Assembly (NCBI GenBank): GCA_048594375.1
Contig: JBMDXK010000016.1
Span: 26,358-90,357 of the forward strand
DNA: 64,000 bases
DNA from: JBMDXK01 sp048594375
GTDB taxonomy: Bacteria; Pseudomonadota; Alphaproteobacteria; Rhizobiales; Methylopilaceae
Direction: 5' to 3'
Part shown: piece by piece, positions 36,909 to 46,674 of the stretch
How positions within the stretch are numbered: the stretch's first letter is position 1
How the letters are laid out: each line of letters opens with the position of its first letter
Translations under genes and position numbers: made by a program
The notes under the pieces: generated by a model
Seen by the model: only the letters and a program-made list of their open reading frames with translations
Databases searched by the model: none
What the model was told of the DNA's origin: nothing

Positions 36909-39449
36909 ATGCCGTATCCGGAGACTATACCGCTGAAACCCTCTCTTTCCCCTTCCGGCACCAATCCCCGTCTTGAGCGGTTGATTTCCCGCGCCCGTAT
37001 GGTGCTGTTGTGGGAAAAAATCTGGCCGTCGATTGCGCTTTCCGCCTTGTGTGTGCTGGCCTTTTTAATGCTTGGCTGGTTTGGGTTCTGGGAGGCATTA
37101 CCGCCGGTGGGGCGCATTGCCGGTGTTGTGCTGTTTGTTCTGGCAGCGCTGTACTGCCTTGTGCCGTTGTTGCGTGTGCATCGCCCGTCACGGGCCGAGG
37201 CATTGGCGCGCATTGATGCAGCCAGCGGCCTTGCCCACCATCCCGCCAATGGAATGGATGACCGTCTTGCTTTAACAGAAGACCCGCTGACAAAAAGTCT
37301 GTGGCACATCCATCGTGCGCGGCTTTTGAAGGATGCGGAAAAATTGCAGGTGGGGCAGCCGCAACCCAATCTCGTAGCCTATGATCCGTTTGGGGTGCGC
37401 GCCGCGCTTATTTTGCTGGCAGGGGTGGCGTTTTTTATGAGCGGTGCGGAACGCGCGCCGCGTCTGATGGCTGCTTTTGAATGGGAGGGCTGGCGTACGG
37501 TTGCGGTGCCGCCTCGCGTGGATGTATGGGTTACGCCGCCCGCCTACACGGGCAAGCCGCCGCTTTTTCTGAATCGTGATGCAGCGCAGAGCAACCATTT
37601 CACTGTGCCGCAGGGCAGTATTCTGGTGGCGCGGGTGTCGGAAGGCGCACTGCGCGCACATCTTAAAGGCGGCATTCGTGCCGCGGCACAGGCAGAGGAA
37701 GCGGCATTACAGGAAAACCAGTGGTCGCTGGAAAGCGATGGCGCTATTTCGCTGTGGCCAGAGACGGGAAAAACGCTGTATTGGTCATTCACTGTAACGC
37801 CGGATGCACCACCTACCATCAGCTTTACTGATACGCCAAAAGCCAATCTGCGCGGCGGGCTGCAATTGAACTATACGGTTGCGGATGATTACCGTGTGGC
37901 CGAAGCCAGTGTAGCAATCACGCAATCGCAAAACCAGAAAGCCCCTTTGTTGGCGCAGCCGCTGTATGAACCCCCTTCCGGTCTATTGCAACTGCCCGCC
38001 AACCGTACCCGTTCCGGCAAAGCGCACACCACCCTTGATCTGGCGGCGCATCCATGGGCTGGCAGCGAGGTGCAGATCACGCCGGTAGCGCGCGATGATA
38101 AAGGGCAGGAAGGGCGCGGAAAAACCATTACGACTCTCCTGCCGCAGCGGCGTTTTAACGATCCTGTGGCGCGTGCGCTGGTGGATTTGCGCCGGATGCT
38201 GGCTCTTGACCGCAATGCGCGGCCACGGGTGGAAACGGGTCTGGATGCGCTTACCTTGTTTGCGGATGATTTTAATGTGCCGGCATCGACTTATCTGGGT
38301 TTGCGCAGCGCCTATTGGCGGTTAATCAATGCCAATGATGATGATGCTTTGCGTGGCGTGGTGGATTATCTGTGGGAAATGGCTTTGCATCTGGAAGAAG
38401 GGGAAATGTCTACGGCTGCCCGTGATTTGCAAGCGGCGCAGGAAGCGTTAAAAGAAGCGCTGGAGCGGGGCGCTTCCGATGAGGAAATTAAACAGCTTAC
38501 CCAGCAATTGCGTGAGGCGATGAGCAAGTTTCTTACCGAAATGGCACGTCAGGCGGCACGCAATCCCCAAAGTGCCATGCCCTCACATCCTGATACCAGA
38601 TTTCTGACCCCGCAAGATCTGGAAAAAATGCTCAACCAGCTTGAAGATCTTGCCAGAAGTGGCGCACAGGATGCTGCACAGCAATTGCTTTCCCAGTTGC
38701 AGGATATTTTTGACAGCCTCAGCCAATCCGGCCAGCAAGGGCAGCAAGGCCAGAGCCAGGCCGCGCAGGAAATGAACAAGAATATCAATGAGCTTGGCCG
38801 GATTATTCAGGATCAGAGCCGTTTGCACGACCGCACCTTTCAAGAGCAGCAAAAACAGCGCGATCCCAACCGCTTTTCTGGTGAGCAAGGAAGCGCAACC
38901 CAAAGTGGAGACGAGCAATCGGGCGCCGGTGAGCCGCCTCCCAACCTTTCCGAGCTGGAACAACAGCAGCAAGGGTTGCAACAGCAACTAGAACAGTTGC
39001 AGAAAAACCTGCAAGGCTTAGGTCTGCAAAATCCACAGGGCTTCAACGATGCCGGTAAAGCCATGGGCAGTGCGCGTGAGGAACTTGGCAAAGGTGAAAG
39101 CGGCAGAGCGGTGCAATCGCAAGCCGAGGCGCTCAACAAATTGCGCGAAGGTGCCAAGGGAATTATGGATCAGTTGGCAAGCCGATCCGGTCAGGGGCAA
39201 GGTCAGGGTCAGCAGCAAGGGATGGGTACACCGATGCCTTCTTCAGGGCAGAACGCCGGTGAAGGCGTTGATCCGCTTGGACGACCCACCCGTTCCCGCC
39301 AGTTTGATCCGGGTGATAGCGTGCGTATTCCTGGCGAAATACAGGCGCAACGGGCGCGCAAAATCATGGAAGAATTGCGCCGCCGCCTCAGCGATCCACA
39401 GCGCCCTGCGCTTGAGCTGGATTATCTGGAACGGCTGATTGGGCGGTAA
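36909..39449 (+). CDS. TIGR02302 (DUF4175) family protein
   Basis: 846 residues. Two hydrophobic helices lie at about 38-85 and a third near 160-178, the N-terminal half resembling a membrane-anchored sensor. A beta-rich region follows (PPRVDVWVTPPAYTGKPPLFL and FTVTPDAPPTISFTDTPKA). The C-terminal half is helical and Gln-rich (about 510-790: EQQQQGLQQQLEQLQ and GQGQGQQQG), ending with a conserved segment on PGEIQAQRARKIMEELRRR. The family is found across Rhizobiales and neighbours and has no assigned biochemical activity. The ATG is preceded by GCAGG. The low-complexity Gln tract is a property of the family rather than an assembly artefact. Confidence 0.9.
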   Translation: MPYPETIPLKPSLSPSGTNPRLERLISRARMVLLWEKIWPSIALSALCVLAFLMLGWFGFWEALPPVGRIAGVVLFVLAALYCLVPLLRVHRPSRAEALARIDAASGLAHHPANGMDDRLALTEDPLTKSLWHIHRARLLKDAEKLQVGQPQPNLVAYDPFGVRAALILLAGVAFFMSGAERAPRLMAAFEWEGWRTVAVPPRVDVWVTPPAYTGKPPLFLNRDAAQSNHFTVPQGSILVARVSEGALRAHLKGGIRAAAQAEEAALQENQWSLESDGAISLWPETGKTLYWSFTVTPDAPPTISFTDTPKANLRGGLQLNYTVADDYRVAEASVAITQSQNQKAPLLAQPLYEPPSGLLQLPANRTRSGKAHTTLDLAAHPWAGSEVQITPVARDDKGQEGRGKTITTLLPQRRFNDPVARALVDLRRMLALDRNARPRVETGLDALTLFADDFNVPASTYLGLRSAYWRLINANDDDALRGVVDYLWEMALHLEEGEMSTAARDLQAAQEALKEALERGASDEEIKQLTQQLREAMSKFLTEMARQAARNPQSAMPSHPDTRFLTPQDLEKMLNQLEDLARSGAQDAAQQLLSQLQDIFDSLSQSGQQGQQGQSQAAQEMNKNINELGRIIQDQSRLHDRTFQEQQKQRDPNRFSGEQGSATQSGDEQSGAGEPPPNLSELEQQQQGLQQQLEQLQKNLQGLGLQNPQGFNDAGKAMGSAREELGKGESGRAVQSQAEALNKLREGAKGIMDQLASRSGQGQGQGQQQGMGTPMPSSGQNAGEGVDPLGRPTRSRQFDPGDSVRIPGEIQAQRARKIMEELRRRLSDPQRPALELDYLERLIGR

Positions 39450-39549
39450 TTTCCCTTAAACCTTGCAGGAAAAGGCATTTTCTTTTTCCATAATGATTGC
39501 GCCACTCTTGATAGCCTTGCATAATAGCGAAAAATCAAGGGAGAAGCGC

Positions 39550-41088
39550 ATGACTGTTATCTACACCGTTCCCACCGTTACCGAAGATGCCCGCACGGTA
39601 TTGCAACGCATTGGTGTGCCGGAAAAATTCTGGAAAAGTGGCGCGATAACGTCATGTTCTCCCATTGATGGCGCTGAAATTGGCCATGTGGCCGAGAACA
39701 CTCCGCAAGAAGCGCATGATGCCATTGAACGCGCCCACAAAGCGTTTATCCAGTGGCGTACGGTGCCTGCCCCACGGCGCGGGGAACTGGTGCGTTTGTT
39801 TGCGGAAGAATTGCGGCTGCACCGTGATGATCTCGCCCGTCTTGTCACCCTTGAAATGGGCAAGGTGCTGGGCGAGGGCGTGGGCGAAGTGCAGGAAATG
39901 ATCGACATTTGCGATTATGCGGTGGGTCTTTCCCGGCAATTGTTCGGCCTGACCATTGCGTCCGAGCGGGCAGGACACAGGATGATGGAACTGTGGCACC
40001 CGATTGGCGTGGTGGGGGTAATTTCTGCTTTTAATTTCCCTGTAGCCGTATGGGCATGGAATGCTGCTCTTGCGTGGGTCTGTGGGGATAGCGTGGTCTG
40101 GAAGCCTTCGGAAAAAACGCCCCTGACGGCTTTGGCTGTTGAAACATTGTTTGAGCGTGCCGCCCAGAAATTCGGTGATGCGCCTGATAACCTGCTAGAA
40201 GTGGTACAGGGTGATGCCCGTGTTGGGGGTGTTCTGGTGGATAGCATCCGTGTTCCGGTGTTGTCGGCTACCGGCTCTACAGCTATGGGGAAAATTGTAG
40301 CGCCGCGTGTTGCTGCCCGTCTTGGTCGTTCCATTCTTGAGCTGGGCGGGAACAATGCCGCCATTATTGCGCCGAGTGCGGATCTTGATCTGACGTTGCG
40401 TGCGGTTGCCTTTGCCACGATTGGCACCGCTGGACAGCGTTGCACCACCTTGCGCCGGTTGATTGTGCATGAAAGTCTGGCAGAAAGCTTTACAGCGCGG
40501 CTGGAAAAAGCGTTTGCTTCTGTTGCGGCCAATGATCCCCGCCTGCCCGATGTTTTGCTTGGCCCTCTCATTGATGAAGCGGCTTACCGCTCTTATGAAC
40601 ACGCGCTTGCGGAGGCGGAAGCCAATGGCGGTATGGTGGCCAATGGCGGCAGAGAGATGGAGGATAAATTTCCGAAAGGGTTTTATGCCAAGCCGGCTTT
40701 GGTGCGGATGCCTGGGCAAAAGGCGCCCATGCTGCATGAAACTTTTGCACCAATTCTTTATACGCTTACCTATACTGATCTGGAAGAAGCGATTGCGGTT
40801 CAAAACGACGTTACACAGGGGCTTTCTTCTTCCATTTTCACAACTGATCTGCGGGAGGCGGAATATTTCATGTCTGCGGCGGGTTCCGATTGCGGGATTG
40901 CCAATGTGAATATTGGGCCATCCGGTGCTGAAATTGGTGGTGCGTTTGGCGGCGAAAAGGATACCGGCGGTGGCCGTGAAGCCGGTTCCGATGCCTGGAA
41001 AGGTTATATGCGCCGCGCTACCAATACCATCAACTATTCGCGTTCATTGCAGTTCGCACAGGGCGTCACATTCGACATTGGGGGCTAA
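39550..41088 (+). CDS. ALDH7-type aldehyde dehydrogenase (AmaB-like)
   Basis: 512-residue NAD-dependent aldehyde dehydrogenase of the antiquitin (alpha-aminoadipate semialdehyde dehydrogenase) group. ATG 39550 is chosen because AGGGAGAAG precedes it; the frame is open to 39463. Catalytic residues are Cys298 in GTAGQRCTTLRR and Glu264 in ILELGGNNA. Nucleotide-binding segments include SAFNFPVAVWAWN and GDSVVWKPSEKTPL. The C-terminus carries IGGAFGGEKDTGGGREAGSDAWK, typical of ALDH7. It oxidises aminoadipate or related semialdehydes in lysine and amine catabolism. It ends in a terminator and is not linked to a lysine gene. Confidence 0.92.
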   Translation: MTVIYTVPTVTEDARTVLQRIGVPEKFWKSGAITSCSPIDGAEIGHVAENTPQEAHDAIERAHKAFIQWRTVPAPRRGELVRLFAEELRLHRDDLARLVTLEMGKVLGEGVGEVQEMIDICDYAVGLSRQLFGLTIASERAGHRMMELWHPIGVVGVISAFNFPVAVWAWNAALAWVCGDSVVWKPSEKTPLTALAVETLFERAAQKFGDAPDNLLEVVQGDARVGGVLVDSIRVPVLSATGSTAMGKIVAPRVAARLGRSILELGGNNAAIIAPSADLDLTLRAVAFATIGTAGQRCTTLRRLIVHESLAESFTARLEKAFASVAANDPRLPDVLLGPLIDEAAYRSYEHALAEAEANGGMVANGGREMEDKFPKGFYAKPALVRMPGQKAPMLHETFAPILYTLTYTDLEEAIAVQNDVTQGLSSSIFTTDLREAEYFMSAAGSDCGIANVNIGPSGAEIGGAFGGEKDTGGGREAGSDAWKGYMRRATNTINYSRSLQFAQGVTFDIGG

Positions 41089-41535
41089 TTTACTCCCCAT
41101 CATACTATTAAAACCACCCGCATAAAGAGCGTGTGGCTTTTATTTTTCTACTCTGAATTGTTTATGCCGCAATCCTCAGCGTGCGGTGCATTTGCTGTTT
41201 ATGGATACCGTTTTGCCTTTAAAAGCCTTTGTAACTTGATGACAATTATTTATGGTTTATCCTCTTAATATATTGATTTAAAACGAATATAAAGAATTAC
41301 TCATCATTGGATTTCTGGTGTTAGCGCAATCTTAGACAGAAGGGGCAATTGCCCTTGTTGCAATTTTTCCTTTTTCTAGAATGGCAGCGCATTGTTTTCT
41401 GGAGAAAGTAATTACAGAAATGCAAAGTATTTTATTGTATCCGCGAGAACTCTTTGCTACCACGCTGAATAGCGCCGCATCAGAATGCGCTTTTTTTTAT
41501 CCGCATAAGAACATACGCCTGAGGAACCAGCCGCG
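41089..41535. other. Intergenic region with terminator
   Basis: 447 bp between the aldehyde dehydrogenase and the receiver-GGDEF gene. It holds the terminator at 41114-41147 and then AT-rich sequence with no supported ORF or repeat. It must include the promoter of the downstream gene. Confidence 0.5.
41114..41147 (+). terminator. Intrinsic terminator after aldehyde dehydrogenase
   Basis: CCACCCGC (41114-41121) pairs with GCGTGTGG (41129-41136) with one mismatch, a 7-nt loop and a T-rich run to 41147. Confidence 0.8.
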
Positions 41536-42492
41536 ATGACTTTATTGCTGATTGACGATGACATGATGTCTATTGCGCCGTTATTACGGGCGCTGGAAAA
41601 TCATGCGCATGAGCCTCTTGTGCATTTTCACAGTGGCAAACAGGCGATTGAACATTTGCAATCAGGCGTGCAAAGCAATCCTTTCTCGTTGGCTTGTGTT
41701 AGCCTTTCATTGAAAGACATGCACGGCTATGCCTTGTGTACCTATTTGCAGCGGCATCCGCTCTGTGCCAACACACCTATTATTGCATTGAGTGATAATG
41801 ATAATCAGCCGAATGTGAACCACCTTACCACTTTGGGCATTAGCGATCTTCTTACCCGCCCGTTCAATGCGCCGCATACGTCTTTGCGGGTTGCGATGGC
41901 GCTGCGTCTCGCAAAAGAAACCCGCCACCGCATTCAGTGCGAGCGTAAGCTGGCGGGTGATGGGGAAGCAGATCTTGAAGCTGCTGCTGAGTCATTATTG
42001 CATCCTCTTTCTTCATTGCCCAACCGTATTGCACTTCAGCATTATGTGCGGCAATTCAACCATACCAATGCTGTACCGCTTTCCTTTATTGCGCTGGGGG
42101 TTGATAGCTATGAGGAGTATCTGGGCTATTATGGCTATCAGCAGGCAAACCATTTGTGCCGCACGCTTGCGCAAACCATCGCAACGCTTGACGCGCCTCT
42201 GGGCAGTGCTTTGTGCCAGTATGATGCGCATGTGTTTGTGATTATGATGCCTTCGACCCCCCTTGATGAAGCGGTCAGATTGGCCAACCGTATCCGGCAC
42301 CAAATCGGGGATCTGGCGATTCCGCACCGGGAGTCGCACAGTGCTGATATTGTGACACTCAGTGCAGGGCTGGGCAAAACAGAAGACACAGCCTACACGC
42401 CGGTGAATGCTCTGGCCGTGGCGTTTGTAAACATGGAGCGTGCCATGCGCAACGGCGGCAATCATGCGCTTTCTTCGGTGGGTTATTTATGA
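41536..42492 (+). CDS. Receiver-GGDEF protein with degenerate signatures
   Basis: 318 residues. The N-terminal receiver-like domain (about 1-125) keeps the acidic LLIDDD start, but the phospho-acceptor Asp position reads Ser56 in ACVSLSLKDMHG and the conserved Lys is Arg in TRPF. The C-terminal half has the fold of a GGDEF domain, yet the GGDEF loop reads QYDAHVF (228-234), lacking both glycines and the catalytic acidic pair. It is therefore unlikely to be phosphorylated or to make cyclic di-GMP. It could act as a protein-interaction or ligand-binding adaptor. It stands alone and precedes the convergent pgsA gene by 2 bp. Confidence 0.82.
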   Translation: MTLLLIDDDMMSIAPLLRALENHAHEPLVHFHSGKQAIEHLQSGVQSNPFSLACVSLSLKDMHGYALCTYLQRHPLCANTPIIALSDNDNQPNVNHLTTLGISDLLTRPFNAPHTSLRVAMALRLAKETRHRIQCERKLAGDGEADLEAAAESLLHPLSSLPNRIALQHYVRQFNHTNAVPLSFIALGVDSYEEYLGYYGYQQANHLCRTLAQTIATLDAPLGSALCQYDAHVFVIMMPSTPLDEAVRLANRIRHQIGDLAIPHRESHSADIVTLSAGLGKTEDTAYTPVNALAVAFVNMERAMRNGGNHALSSVGYL

Positions 42493-42494
42493 GC

Positions 42495-43079
42495 TTACAC
42501 CATGTGCTTGAAGCTGGAGCGGAAATAATCATAGCCTGTGTAGAGTGTCAGCACTGCTGCAATCCAGAGCAAGCCCAGCCCCACGGTTGTGGTGTAAGGC
42601 CAAAGCTGATCGCCAGCCGGTCCCGTAATGAGGACGCCAACGGCCACCATTTGCGCGGTGGTTTTCCATTTTGCCAGCTTGGTCACCGGCACAGAAACGC
42701 GGATTTCAGCCAAAAACTCCCGCAAGCCGGAGACCAGAATTTCGCGGCTTAAAATCACCACCGCCGCCCAGATATGCACACCTGCCACCATCCCTTCCGC
42801 AGCCATGGTGAGCAGACAGGCCGCCACCAGCAGTTTGTCGGCGATAGGGTCAAGCATCCGGCCTAAAGAGGATGATTGATCCCAAACCCGCGCCAGATAG
42901 CCGTCGAAAAAATCGGAAACAGCGGCCGCAATGTAAATAGCCAGTGCAAGCCAGTTGAGCCACAGCTTGTCACCCAACAGGCACAGCATGACCACCGGCA
43001 CTGCCGCAATCCGTCCATAGGTCAGGCAATTGGGAAGGTTCCAGACCTGCTGACGGGGTGAGAGCGGTGAATGATACAT
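42495..43079 (-). CDS. pgsA: CDP-diacylglycerol-glycerol-3-phosphate 3-phosphatidyltransferase
   Basis: 194-residue inner membrane enzyme that makes phosphatidylglycerophosphate, the precursor of phosphatidylglycerol and cardiolipin. The N-terminus WNLPNCLTYGRIAAVPVV is family-typical. The CDP-alcohol phosphotransferase motif DG(x2)AR(x8)G(x3)D(x3)D is complete in SDFFDGYLARVWDQSSSLGR and MLDPIADK. Four to five membrane helices follow. It ends 2 bp from the receiver-GGDEF gene end. Normal length. Confidence 0.96.
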   Translation of the reverse strand: MYHSPLSPRQQVWNLPNCLTYGRIAAVPVVMLCLLGDKLWLNWLALAIYIAAAVSDFFDGYLARVWDQSSSLGRMLDPIADKLLVAACLLTMAAEGMVAGVHIWAAVVILSREILVSGLREFLAEIRVSVPVTKLAKWKTTAQMVAVGVLITGPAGDQLWPYTTTVGLGLLWIAAVLTLYTGYDYFRSSFKHMV

Positions 43080-43175
43080 GGGATTTATCTGCTTTCCAAA
43101 GCGAATCGCGCACGAATGAAGTGTTAAAGGTTTCGCTTGGAATACCAGAGAACACCTTGTTGTGCAGCAATGAAA

Positions 43176-43448
43176 CTACCGTTTGGCAAAAATACGGGTC
43201 AGCAACCAGATAGGAATAACAATCACCGCGCCAATGAGAAAATACTGGAAGGCTTTGTGGAAGGCATCAAAGCCCAAGCCAAACACATCTTCAACCAGAT
43301 TTCCAATGCCGATTATCAGGGTACGCGCATCAAGCCCCAGCACCGCCATAATCACCCCGACGATAATGGAGAGCAAAATCAGCTTGCCAATCACCGCAAT
43401 GGGCGAACCGCCAAAGAAATTCGACACGGGAGAGTTGGAGCTGGACAT
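43176..43448 (-). CDS. Small membrane protein (DUF6460-like)
   Basis: 90 residues from ATG 43448 (MSSSNSPVSNFFGG), chosen because GAGGT lies 6 bases upstream. Two membrane helices are visible: IAVIGKLILLSIIVGVIMAV and YFLIGAVIVIPIWLLTRIF, separated by a Gly/Leu-rich amphipathic stretch (LVEDVFGLGFDAF). It precedes pgsA on the same strand by about 100 bp and may be cotranscribed. It matches the layout of a small conserved rhizobial family; no function is known. Confidence 0.75.
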   Translation of the reverse strand: MSSSNSPVSNFFGGSPIAVIGKLILLSIIVGVIMAVLGLDARTLIIGIGNLVEDVFGLGFDAFHKAFQYFLIGAVIVIPIWLLTRIFAKR

Positions 43449-43611
43449 GGCTGACCTCGTTTCTGGCATCATCTGCTCTTACAGAAAGACTTTTGCCATG
43501 CTTATACAGGAAAAACACACAGAATATACAAAATGAATGACAGATTAAGATTTTTTTGCCTATTGTGAAGCCCTCATTCTTTGTTCTCACCCTCATTATC
43601 CACGGTTTTCC

Positions 43612-46600
43612 ATGGCTTTTGAATCTTCCCGCGTATTTTCCATACCTTCCGGTGCGCCGTTTCTTGCCTCGCTGGCTGATGCGCTGCTGGATGGCGCCTT
43701 GGTGGAAGGCTTTCGGCTGCGGGATGATCCGCTGTTGCTTGCTGACAGTGTGGTGTTTCTGCCAACCCGCCGTTCCGTGAAAGCCTTTCAGGAAATTCTG
43801 GTGGAACGTCTTGGAGGAGCCGCTCTGCTTCCTCGCATTGCGGCTTTGGGTGATGTGGATGAGGAAATGGATGAAGGTCTTTCCGGTATCCCTGACGACC
43901 AGCATGTGATGGCATCGCTTGAGCGCCGTCTTGTGCTTGCGCGTCTGGTGCGCCGCTGGGCTCTGGAGACCTCCCAGAACAAAGACAGGGCGCTGATTGC
44001 AGCGACGGCACCGGAAGCGTTGCATTTTGCTACCCAGCTTGCTGCCCTCATCGACTCCTTTGAGACCGAAGGTGTGCGGTGGGAGTCGCTTTCCACGCTG
44101 GTTCCGGAAAACCATGCTGCGGCTTGGGATGAAATTCTTGCCTTTTTGAAAATTGCTGCGGAATGGTGGCCGGAATATCTCAGCGCCTCCAAAAGCATTG
44201 GTGCTTTTGAAAAACGCCGCGCTGAGCTTGCTGCCATTGCGCGGCACTTGGGAGCCAACCCACCGCGCGGGGTGATTGTGGGTGCCGGTTCAACCGGCTC
44301 TGCACCCGCAACCGCCAGCTTGCTTGTCACCATTGCCAGCCTGCCCACCGGCGCTGTGGTTCTGCCCGGCCTTGACCAGAATCTGGATGCGCAAAGCTGG
44401 GCGCGTCTGGAAAATGATGCGTATGGCTTTCGTGTCTTTACCCATCCGCAGCGGGGCTTGAACCGTCTGTTGCAAAAACTGGCGACACCTCGCGCAAATG
44501 TGCGGGAGATCGGCAGGGTATCCCCCGCTGTGGCCAACCGGCAAAAGCTGGTCTCCTCTGCCATGCGCCCTGCAGAAACCACCGACCAGTGGGCTGAGCA
44601 AGGCGCGCAGGATTTTAGTGCCGGTCTGGCGCACATGACTGTTCTTGAACCGCGCAATGAACGTCTGGAAGCGCTCTGTATTGCACTGTTGCTGCGGCAA
44701 ACGCTGGAAAGCAAGGATAAAACTGCGGCTCTTATCACGCCTGATCGCGCACTGGCCAAAAGTGTGGCTGCCGAGCTTTCCCGATGGGGCATTGATGTGG
44801 ATGATTCCGCAGGACAACCGCTGTTTGACACGCCAGCCGGTATTTTTGCCCTGCTGCTGGCCGATGCCGCCGCTTCATACTTCTCGCCCAGTAGCCTCTT
44901 GCAACTGTTCCGGCATCCGCTCTTTTGCCCACCGGATTTTGCAGACTGCGCACAAGCTATTCAGGCCTTGGAGCTGGGCGTATTGCGTGGGCCTGAACCA
45001 GCGCAAGGAGCAGCGGGGCTGCATCTCGCATTGGCAGAAAACCGCACAGAGGCAGCGCATTCCCACCATGTGCATCCTACACGCAAAACGTTGAAGGAGG
45101 CGGATTGGGCATTAGCGGCGAAGCTGATTGATATGCTGGACAAGGCGCTCAATCCGGCAACCATGCCGCAGAACGTAAAAGATTACGGCGCTTTCCTGCA
45201 CCATGCGCTAAGCTGTTTAAGCAATGCCGGTATTTTTGATACTGTGGATGGCGAGGCTTTGCAGCTTCTGCTGAAAGCCATGCAGGAGGATGAGAGTGAT
45301 TTTACTCTTTCTCTACAAGAATTTCCTTCTGTACTCCGCGCCCTCATGCAGGATCATACGGTACGCCCGCTGCGGCCTTCGCACCCGCAAATTGCCATCT
45401 TGGGACTTCTGGAAGCGCGGCTGCTGCATTTTGACCGTGTTGTGCTGGGCGGTCTGGTAGAAGGCAACTGGCCGCCCGATGCGCACAATGATCCCTGGCT
45501 TTCCCGCCCCATGCGTGCCGCACTCACGCTTCCGCCTCCCGAATGGCGGCTGGGACTGACCGCCCACGATTTTGAAGAAGCTTTAGGACGGCCAGACGTT
45601 ATTCTTTCCCGTCCGCTCAAAAAAAGCGGCACGCCTACCGTACCTGCCCGCTGGCTTTTGCGGCTTGAAGCTGTTGCGGGAAAAGCGGCGTGGGAAACGG
45701 TAAAAGCGCGCGGCAAAGCGTATGAAGCATGGGCAGAGGCTCTGGATAAACCCGCAGCGCAAACGCCTTTGCCCCCACCTGAACCGCGGCCATCTTTATC
45801 ACTGCGCCCTGCCCGCCTTTCGGTGACAGAAGTTGAAAAGCTGATCCGCGATCCGTATCATGTGTATGCGCATAAAATTCTGAAACTCCAGCCGCTTGAT
45901 GCGGTGGGTTTGTTGCCGAGTTTTTCCGAACGTGGATCACTCGTGCATGATGCCCTTGAAGCCTTTACGAAAAGCGGTACAAAGCCTGATGCACCTCATG
46001 CGCTGGATGCGCTGCTCCAGCAAGGCAATGAGTTGCTTGAACCGCTGCGCGCTTATCCGCATCTTTATCATGTGTGGTCTATCCAGTTTAAGCGCATTGC
46101 GCGGGCTTTTCTGGAGTGGGAAACGGAACGCGCGCAGTTGATTGCCAAAACCACGGTGGAAACGCGCGGCACATTGGGCTGGAAAACCGCTGCCGGACGT
46201 GACTTCACCTTGAGCGCCCGCGCTGACCGCATTGATACGCTTGTTGCGGGGGGATATGCCATTGTGGATTACAAAACGGGTATGCCGCCCAGCGCTAAAC
46301 AAGTGTTTGCTGGTTTTGCGCCGCAATTGACACTGGAAGCGGCCATGGTGCAGCAAGGCGGCTTTCCGACCATTCCCGCCGCTCCTGTGGATGCGCTGCT
46401 TTATCTGCGGCTTTCCGGCGGTCTGCCGCCTCTGGCAGAATTGACGGTCGAGCCAAAACGCGAAGAAGGTGATGCTGATCCACTGCAAACCGGCATCCGC
46501 AATGCGATTGATGGTGTGCGCAAGCTGGTGGATGATTTTGAAAATCCTGACACGCCTTATTTGAGCAATTTACGGCCGCAGTTTTTGAAAAATCATGCGG

Positions 46601-46674
46601 CACAGCCTTATCGCCATCTGGCGCGGGTGGATGAATGGGGCCTGTTTGCCGATGAAGACGGGGATGACGCATGA
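43612..46674 (+). CDS. addB: Double-strand break repair protein AddB
   Basis: 1020-residue subunit of the AddAB helicase-nuclease that processes double-strand breaks for RecA-mediated repair. The N-terminus is the alphaproteobacterial AddB type (VFSIPSGAPFLASLADALL, then VFLPTRRSVKAFQEIL). The inactive-helicase middle region contains GGLVEGNWPPDAHNDPWLSR. The C-terminal PD-(D/E)XK nuclease shows GSLVHDALEAF and VDYKTG (885-890), including Asp886 and Lys888. The stop codon overlaps the addA start by 4 bp (ATGA), so the two are translationally coupled. Confidence 0.96.
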   Translation: MAFESSRVFSIPSGAPFLASLADALLDGALVEGFRLRDDPLLLADSVVFLPTRRSVKAFQEILVERLGGAALLPRIAALGDVDEEMDEGLSGIPDDQHVMASLERRLVLARLVRRWALETSQNKDRALIAATAPEALHFATQLAALIDSFETEGVRWESLSTLVPENHAAAWDEILAFLKIAAEWWPEYLSASKSIGAFEKRRAELAAIARHLGANPPRGVIVGAGSTGSAPATASLLVTIASLPTGAVVLPGLDQNLDAQSWARLENDAYGFRVFTHPQRGLNRLLQKLATPRANVREIGRVSPAVANRQKLVSSAMRPAETTDQWAEQGAQDFSAGLAHMTVLEPRNERLEALCIALLLRQTLESKDKTAALITPDRALAKSVAAELSRWGIDVDDSAGQPLFDTPAGIFALLLADAAASYFSPSSLLQLFRHPLFCPPDFADCAQAIQALELGVLRGPEPAQGAAGLHLALAENRTEAAHSHHVHPTRKTLKEADWALAAKLIDMLDKALNPATMPQNVKDYGAFLHHALSCLSNAGIFDTVDGEALQLLLKAMQEDESDFTLSLQEFPSVLRALMQDHTVRPLRPSHPQIAILGLLEARLLHFDRVVLGGLVEGNWPPDAHNDPWLSRPMRAALTLPPPEWRLGLTAHDFEEALGRPDVILSRPLKKSGTPTVPARWLLRLEAVAGKAAWETVKARGKAYEAWAEALDKPAAQTPLPPPEPRPSLSLRPARLSVTEVEKLIRDPYHVYAHKILKLQPLDAVGLLPSFSERGSLVHDALEAFTKSGTKPDAPHALDALLQQGNELLEPLRAYPHLYHVWSIQFKRIARAFLEWETERAQLIAKTTVETRGTLGWKTAAGRDFTLSARADRIDTLVAGGYAIVDYKTGMPPSAKQVFAGFAPQLTLEAAMVQQGGFPTIPAAPVDALLYLRLSGGLPPLAELTVEPKREEGDADPLQTGIRNAIDGVRKLVDDFENPDTPYLSNLRPQFLKNHAAQPYRHLARVDEWGLFADEDGDDA

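Noticed and set aside
36401..37369. A 322-codon minus-strand frame over olsB and the TIGR02302 gene
   Set aside because: It crosses two real genes and their spacer and has shadow-frame composition.
39190..39250. Short tandem-looking GGTCAGGGTCAG-type repeats
   Set aside because: They encode the Gln/Gly-rich low-complexity tract typical of the TIGR02302 family and are not a CRISPR array or mobile element.
43330..44831. Long minus-strand open frames of 305 and 347 codons across the start of addB
   Set aside because: They are antisense to the confidently identified addB coding sequence, have Ser/Arg/Ala-rich compositions typical of shadow frames and no ribosome binding site.
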